64,000 nucleotides of DNA from the NCBI GenBank assembly GCA_049296795.1, contig JBAQTC010000037.1, forward strand, positions 65,168-129,167. The letters run 5' to 3'. The DNA comes from CAXNKH01 sp049296795. Its GTDB lineage: Bacteria > Pseudomonadota > Gammaproteobacteria > Burkholderiales > Burkholderiaceae_C. Below, piece after piece: positions 60,124-64,000 of this stretch. The translations under genes and the position numbers were made by a program. The notes beneath the pieces are model-generated. The model was not told where the DNA came from. It saw only the letters and a program-made list of their open reading frames with translations, and did not search any database. The stretch's first letter is position 1; the number at the start of each line of letters is the position of its first letter.

Positions 60124-60139
60124 GGTTTTGAATTTAATT

Positions 60140-61789
60140 TCAATTTTTCCCATTGAGCATTTCTGCTGCGTGAGCCACGGTGGTGGCCGACAGGTGTTCT
60201 CCGCCCAGCATGCGGGCGATTTCTGCGACGCGTTGTTCGCCTTGCAATGCGCTCACGCTGCTCACAGTGGCTTTTCCTTGAAGCTGTTTGCTCACCCGAA
60301 AATGGTGATCGGCGCAGCTGGCCACTTGGGGCAAATGGGTGACCGCCAGCACCTGACGATCAACTCCGAGTTGTTTCATCAAACGCCCCACGGTTTCAGC
60401 CACAGCGCCACCAACGCCGGCATCGACTTCGTCAAAAATCAGGGTCTGGGCGCTACCGAGTTGGCTGGTGGTCACCGCGATGGCCAAGGCCATGCGCGAT
60501 AACTCGCCGCCAGAGGCAATCCGGTTGACTGGCCTTGGACTGCTACCCGCATGACCAGCGACCAAAAAACTCACTTCTTCCAGTCCGCTTTGTTGGGGTT
60601 GCGCCAATTTTTGCAGCGCCACTTCAAACCGCCCGCCTTGCATGGCCAGGCCTTGCATGGCTGCGGTGATGGTGCTGGCCAGCTTCGGAGCGGCGCCAGC
60701 GCGGGCTTTGGAGACCCGTTTAGCTTCGTTCAAATACAGGCTGTGGGCCTGCTCTTGGGCGGCGCTCAAGCCGTTCAGGTTGGCTGCCGCATCAAGTCCT
60801 CGGAGTTCCTCTTGCCAAGAAGCCAGTAGGGCGGCTAATTCTGGTGGCGAGCGTTTGTAGCGCCGCGACAGAGAAATCCATAAGGCCATGCGCTGGTCGA
60901 GTTGATCCAGGCGTTGCGGGTCAGGCTCGGTTTTCCTGAGGTAGGCGTGCAGTGAATGGGCTGCGTCTTGGGCCTGGGCCAGGCTGGAGGACAGCACCTC
61001 GGCCAAGTCTTTGAATTGGGCCTCGTGCTGTTCTTGCTGTTGCAGCAATTGATGCGCAGTATGTAGTCTCCCCAAAGCGTTGCCGCCCTCGTCTTCCAGT
61101 GCAGTCAACGCGCCCTGTGCGGCATCAAGCAGGGCTTGGGCGTGGGACAAGCGGCTGTGTTCGGTGTTGAGCTCTTCCCATTCGTCGATTTGAGGGGCGA
61201 GCTTTTCAACTTCGCCAATTTGCCAACTCAAGCGCTCGTGTTCGCGCTGCATTGATTCTTGGGCTGCGAGTGCAGCAGTCAAAGCAGCTTGGGCTAAACG
61301 CCACTGCTGCCACAGCACGCCCAAGTTGGCGCAACTGATTTGGGCGTAAGCATCGAGCAGCGCTCGCACTGCTTCGGGCCGGGTCAGGCTTTGCCAAGCG
61401 TGTTGACCATGGATGTCGAACAATTGCTCTGCAAGCTCCCGCAATTGGGTGGCAGTGGCCGGGCTGCCATTGATCCAGGCCCGACTTTTGCCCTGGGTAT
61501 CGACGGTTCGGCGCAGCAGCAGCGTTTCGCCGGCGTCAAAGCCTGCATTCACCAGCCATTGGCTGATGGCCGCGTTGGGGTCGAATTCGGCACTGACTTC
61601 GGTCCGTTGCGCACCTTCACGAATCATGCCGGTGTCGGCGCGCTCACCCGTGACCAGTTGCAAAGCATCGATCAAGATCGATTTGCCGGCACCGGTCTCG
61701 CCGGTGAGCACCGTGAAGCCGCCGGCCAGATCGAGCTCAAGTTCGCTGACGATGACAAAATCGCGCAGGACGATGCGTTTGAGGCTCAC
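60140..61789 (-). CDS. recN: DNA repair protein RecN
   Basis: A 549-residue SMC-like ATPase. Walker A is VLTGETGAGKSILIDALQLVTGERA near the N-terminus. A long coiled-coil centre (~150-360) follows, then the C-terminal signature LVAGHAGSSPRPVNRIASGGELSRMALA and Walker B TLIFDEVDAGVGG. It acts in double-strand break repair. The GTG at 61789 gives the family N-terminus (LKRIVLRDFVIV) and follows the nadK stop by 1 base. Confidence 0.94.
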   Translation of the reverse strand: MSLKRIVLRDFVIVSELELDLAGGFTVLTGETGAGKSILIDALQLVTGERADTGMIREGAQRTEVSAEFDPNAAISQWLVNAGFDAGETLLLRRTVDTQGKSRAWINGSPATATQLRELAEQLFDIHGQHAWQSLTRPEAVRALLDAYAQISCANLGVLWQQWRLAQAALTAALAAQESMQREHERLSWQIGEVEKLAPQIDEWEELNTEHSRLSHAQALLDAAQGALTALEDEGGNALGRLHTAHQLLQQQEQHEAQFKDLAEVLSSSLAQAQDAAHSLHAYLRKTEPDPQRLDQLDQRMALWISLSRRYKRSPPELAALLASWQEELRGLDAAANLNGLSAAQEQAHSLYLNEAKRVSKARAGAAPKLASTITAAMQGLAMQGGRFEVALQKLAQPQQSGLEEVSFLVAGHAGSSPRPVNRIASGGELSRMALAIAVTTSQLGSAQTLIFDEVDAGVGGAVAETVGRLMKQLGVDRQVLAVTHLPQVASCADHHFRVSKQLQGKATVSSVSALQGEQRVAEIARMLGGEHLSATTVAHAAEMLNGKN

Positions 61790-61790
61790 G

Positions 61791-62687
61791 TTAGGCCACC
61801 CCCTCATTCCAGTGCAGTTTTTGCCTCAGCGTATCGAAATAAGTCCAGCCCTTGGGATGGAGGAAGCGCACACGGTGCTGGGAGCGAGTCACCACCACGC
61901 GATCTCCCAGTTGCAACGAGGCCAGTGAGTGCATGTCGAAATTAGCACTCACCTCGCGACCGGCCACGATGCAGATCACGATTTCGGACGATTCTGAAAT
62001 AACCACAGGCCGGTTCGACAGGGTATGGGGTGCGATCGGAACCATCACCAAGCCGGCCACGCTGGGATGAAGCAAAGGCCCGCCGGCTGACAACGCATAA
62101 GCCGTCGAACCAGTTGGGGAGGCAATGATCAAGCCATCGGCGCGCTGGTTCGCCACAAAATGACCATCCACTTCAACCCGCAACTCGACCATGCCCGTGG
62201 TGGCGCCACGGTTGATGACCACGTCGTTCATGGCCAAGGCATCGAACACACAGTGGTCATGGCGAAAGACTCTGGCTTGCATCAGGCTGCGGTGGTCTGT
62301 TTCGAAGTCGCCTTCCAGCATGGGCTTGAGTCTGTCTTGGAAATCATCCAGCGCCAAATCGGTGATGAAGCCTAGTCGCCCTTGGTTGATGCCGATCAAG
62401 GGAACGTCAAAAGGGGCGAGCTGGCGCCCAATGCCCAGCATGGTGCCGTCACCGCCGAGCACCAGGCCCAAGTCAGATTCGTTTCCGATAGCGGCAACAT
62501 CGAGCGCTGGATAGGCCGTGATCCCGCAGTTGATGGCGGTGTCTTTCTCGATCGACACGGTGCAGCCCTGCTGTTCTAGGAAAAGGGCAATACTGTGCAG
62601 CCCAGCGCGCGCCGAGGTCAAACTGGCATCAGCCGCACCGGCCTGGTATTTACCAATTAGGGCAACATGGCGAAATTTGGATTTCAT
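61791..62687 (-). CDS. nadK: NAD kinase
   Basis: A 298-residue ATP-NAD kinase. The catalytic GGDGTMLG, the NAD site RGATTGMVELRVEVDG, and the second motif DGLIIASPTGSTAYALSAGGPL are intact. It makes NADP+ in the cytoplasm. The ATG at 62687 (MKSKFRHVALIG) fits family starts better than the in-frame TTG at 62693. It is divergent from hrcA with a 28-base spacer, and followed directly by recN. Confidence 0.95.
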   Translation of the reverse strand: MKSKFRHVALIGKYQAGAADASLTSARAGLHSIALFLEQQGCTVSIEKDTAINCGITAYPALDVAAIGNESDLGLVLGGDGTMLGIGRQLAPFDVPLIGINQGRLGFITDLALDDFQDRLKPMLEGDFETDHRSLMQARVFRHDHCVFDALAMNDVVINRGATTGMVELRVEVDGHFVANQRADGLIIASPTGSTAYALSAGGPLLHPSVAGLVMVPIAPHTLSNRPVVISESSEIVICIVAGREVSANFDMHSLASLQLGDRVVVTRSQHRVRFLHPKGWTYFDTLRQKLHWNEGVA

Positions 62688-62715
62688 CGGCAAATTACAT
62701 CATTAAAATGAAGTC

Positions 62716-63720
62716 ATGCTCGATGATCGTGCCAAGTTGTTGTTGAAAGCCCTGGTTGAACGCTATATTGCCGACGGCCAGCCGGTGGGGTCGCGTACTT
62801 TGTCGCGTGCCTCCGGCTTGGATCTCTCGCCTGCCACTATCCGCAACGTGATGTCTGATTTGGAAGAGCTGGGCTTAATTGCCAGCCCGCACACCTCGGC
62901 TGGGCGGATTCCCACAGCCAGGGGGTACCGCTTGTTTGTGGACACCATGCTGACCGTGCAGCACGGGCAATTCACATCGCATAGGCTAGCGGCAGATCAA
63001 CCCCAAAAAGTTATCGCCAATGCGGCCAACCTGCTGTCAAACTTGTCTCAATTCGTTGGCGTGGTGATTGCGCCGCGTCGCAACTCGGTTTTTCATCACA
63101 TTGAATTTTTGCGTTTATCAGAAAAACGCGTGTTGGTCATCATTGTCTCGCCCGAGGGTGACGTTCAAAACCGGGTAATTTTTACCGAGTCCGATTACTC
63201 GCAGACTCAGCTGGTTGAGGCAGCCAATTACCTCAACGCCAATTACGTGGGTCTGGCCATTGAGCAGGTCCGGGAACGCCTGCAAAACGAGGTCGAATCG
63301 CTGCGCTCGGAAATCGCCGCCCTGATGAAGGCCGCGGTCAACGCCAGCTCAGACGCCATGTCCGAAACCCAGGACGAAGTCGTGATTTCGGGTGAACGCA
63401 ATCTGTTAGCAGTGACCGATTTCTCCAGCGATATGAGTCACTTGCGCCGGGCATTCGAGCTGTTCGAAGAAAAAGCCCAACTGATGCGGCTACTGGACGT
63501 GACAGGCCGGGCTGAAGGGGTGCGGATCTACATCGGCGGTGAAAGCCAAGTTGTCCCGTTTGAAGAGCTGTCGGTCGTCAGTGCGCCGTACGAAGTGGAC
63601 GGGCAGGTGGTGGGAACCCTGGGCGTGATCGGCCCAACCCGGATGCCCTATGACCGCATGATCCAAATCGTAGACATCACCTCCAAGCTGGTCAGCAACG
63701 CACTGAGTCACCACAAATAG
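62716..63720 (+). CDS. hrcA: Heat-inducible transcriptional repressor HrcA
   Basis: A 334-residue repressor. The N-terminal winged helix has LLKALVERYIADGQPVGSRTLSRASGLDLSPATIRNVM and SPHTSAGRIPTARGYRLFVD. A GAF-like middle and the C-terminal dimerisation region have EDEVVISGERNLL-type and YIGGESQVVPFEELSVVSAPYEVDGQVVGTLGVIGPTRMPYDRMI. It binds CIRCE operators and is stabilised by GroEL. The perfect CIRCE at 29944-29970 in this window is a predicted target. No CIRCE is seen before hrcA itself. Small spacer to nadK. Confidence 0.95.
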   Translation: MLDDRAKLLLKALVERYIADGQPVGSRTLSRASGLDLSPATIRNVMSDLEELGLIASPHTSAGRIPTARGYRLFVDTMLTVQHGQFTSHRLAADQPQKVIANAANLLSNLSQFVGVVIAPRRNSVFHHIEFLRLSEKRVLVIIVSPEGDVQNRVIFTESDYSQTQLVEAANYLNANYVGLAIEQVRERLQNEVESLRSEIAALMKAAVNASSDAMSETQDEVVISGERNLLAVTDFSSDMSHLRRAFELFEEKAQLMRLLDVTGRAEGVRIYIGGESQVVPFEELSVVSAPYEVDGQVVGTLGVIGPTRMPYDRMIQIVDITSKLVSNALSHHK

Positions 63721-63802
63721 GCGATGACAACAGGCCGGCCCACGGCGGGTGGTTGCGCACTCTGAGCGCGAACCAGATGACCCTTACAATCTGCGCTGCG
63801 TT

Positions 63803-63879
63803 GGGCCGTTAGCTCAGTTGGTTAGAGCAGAGGACTCATAATCCTTTGGTCCACAGTTCAAGTCTGTGACGGCCCACCA
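63803..63879 (+). tRNA. tRNA with CAT anticodon (elongator Met, or Ile2 after lysidine modification)
   Basis: A 77-base cloverleaf with encoded CCA. Acceptor GGGCCGT/ACGGCCC, D arm GCTC/GAGC, anticodon stem GAGGA/TCCTT with loop CTCATAA (anticodon CAT), T arm CACAG TTCAAGT CTGTG. It is an elongator-type tRNA. The CC at positions 4-5, the variable loop TGGTC and the TTCAAGT loop resemble E. coli tRNA-Ile2 more than elongator tRNA-Met, but this is only a hint. Confidence 0.92.
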
Positions 63880-63885
63880 ATGTAC

Positions 63886-63915
63886 AAAGCCTAACTCTAG
63901 TCGGTTAGGCTTTTT
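63886..63915 (+). terminator. Rho-independent terminator after the CAT tRNA
   Basis: A 9-bp stem (AAGCCTAAC / GTTAGGCTT) with an 8-base loop at 63887-63912, followed by a T-run at 63911-63915 and more pyrimidines. It ends the tRNA transcript. Beyond it the last 85 bases show nothing that I can support. Confidence 0.88.
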
Positions 63916-64000
63916 CCTTTCCGTCGCACCAGTGTTGGCGCGGCTTACAGCGAGGTCTGGTGTTTTACCATCGGATCCGCAGTGCATTTTGCTACCCTTT

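Noticed and set aside
1..64000. Prophage, insertion sequence, CRISPR array or toxin-antitoxin module
   Set aside because: No transposase, integrase, Cas, phage structural gene or regular direct-repeat array was recognised on either strand.

Overview
The window is a gene-dense (roughly 57-60 % GC by eye) chromosomal segment of a betaproteobacterium, most likely Burkholderiales/Comamonadaceae (Polaromonas-Rhodoferax-Variovorax type). Pointers to this are the two Bug/TctC-type solute-binding proteins, DUF4148 and DUF2970 genes, the order lolB-ispE-tRNA-Gln-prs-rplY-pth, and the hrcA/nadK/recN neighbourhood. No rRNA operon, prophage, insertion sequence or CRISPR array was seen, and no gene-free gap exceeds about 250 bases.

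Layout. (1) 0.1-9.6 kb: a catabolic and uptake island. An intradiol ring-cleavage dioxygenase leads a tightly coupled forward operon with a Bug-type binding protein, a complete Liv-type ABC importer (permease LivM and ATPase LivG are fused) and a TauE/SafE exporter. Facing it are a polysaccharide-deacetylase-like hydrolase and a fumarylacetoacetate-hydrolase-family enzyme, then a MaoC-like hydratase. (2) 9.6-11.7 kb: a triple-repeat DUF4148 protein, a LysR regulator and trmL. (3) 11.8-18 kb: a cytochrome c oxidase cluster whose subunit II carries two cytochrome c domains and which has two subunit-III-like genes. (4) 18-19.6 kb: comF and a BioC-like methyltransferase. (5) 19.8-28.9 kb: the main aa3-type cytochrome c oxidase with its assembly genes (a 37-residue small assembly protein, cox11/ctaG, ctaE, surf1, a thioredoxin-like protein, ctaA, ctaB, sco). 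(6) 29.0-29.9 kb: rpoH, preceded by a perfect CIRCE operator. The matching repressor gene hrcA lies at 62.7 kb.

(7) 31-37.5 kb holds what I consider the most interesting locus. A PhnD/PhnC/PhnE/PhnE-type ABC importer is transcribed divergently from egtD, a TIGR04348/SenB-like glycosyltransferase gene and selD (senC). From family knowledge this is a selenium acquisition and selenoneine-type biosynthesis locus: EgtD makes hercynine, SelD/SenC makes selenophosphate and SenB makes a selenosugar. The expected final enzyme SenA (EgtB-like) is not in the window. The 111-base divergent spacer contains two perfect inverted repeats that could be shared regulatory sites.

(8) 37.6-41.1 kb: a large CHASE-PAS-HisKA-REC-REC-Hpt hybrid sensor kinase. 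(9) 41.4-51.5 kb: housekeeping and membrane genes (esterase, ftsY, an M16 peptidase pair, rsmD, coaD, universal stress protein, Ca2+-type P-ATPase, histidine phosphatase, ferredoxin, DUF4124). (10) 51.5-63.9 kb: conserved core genes (pth, rplY, prs, tRNA-Gln, ispE, lolB, a TPR protein, mutM, mutY, rapZ, recN, nadK, hrcA and a CAT-anticodon tRNA with a terminator).
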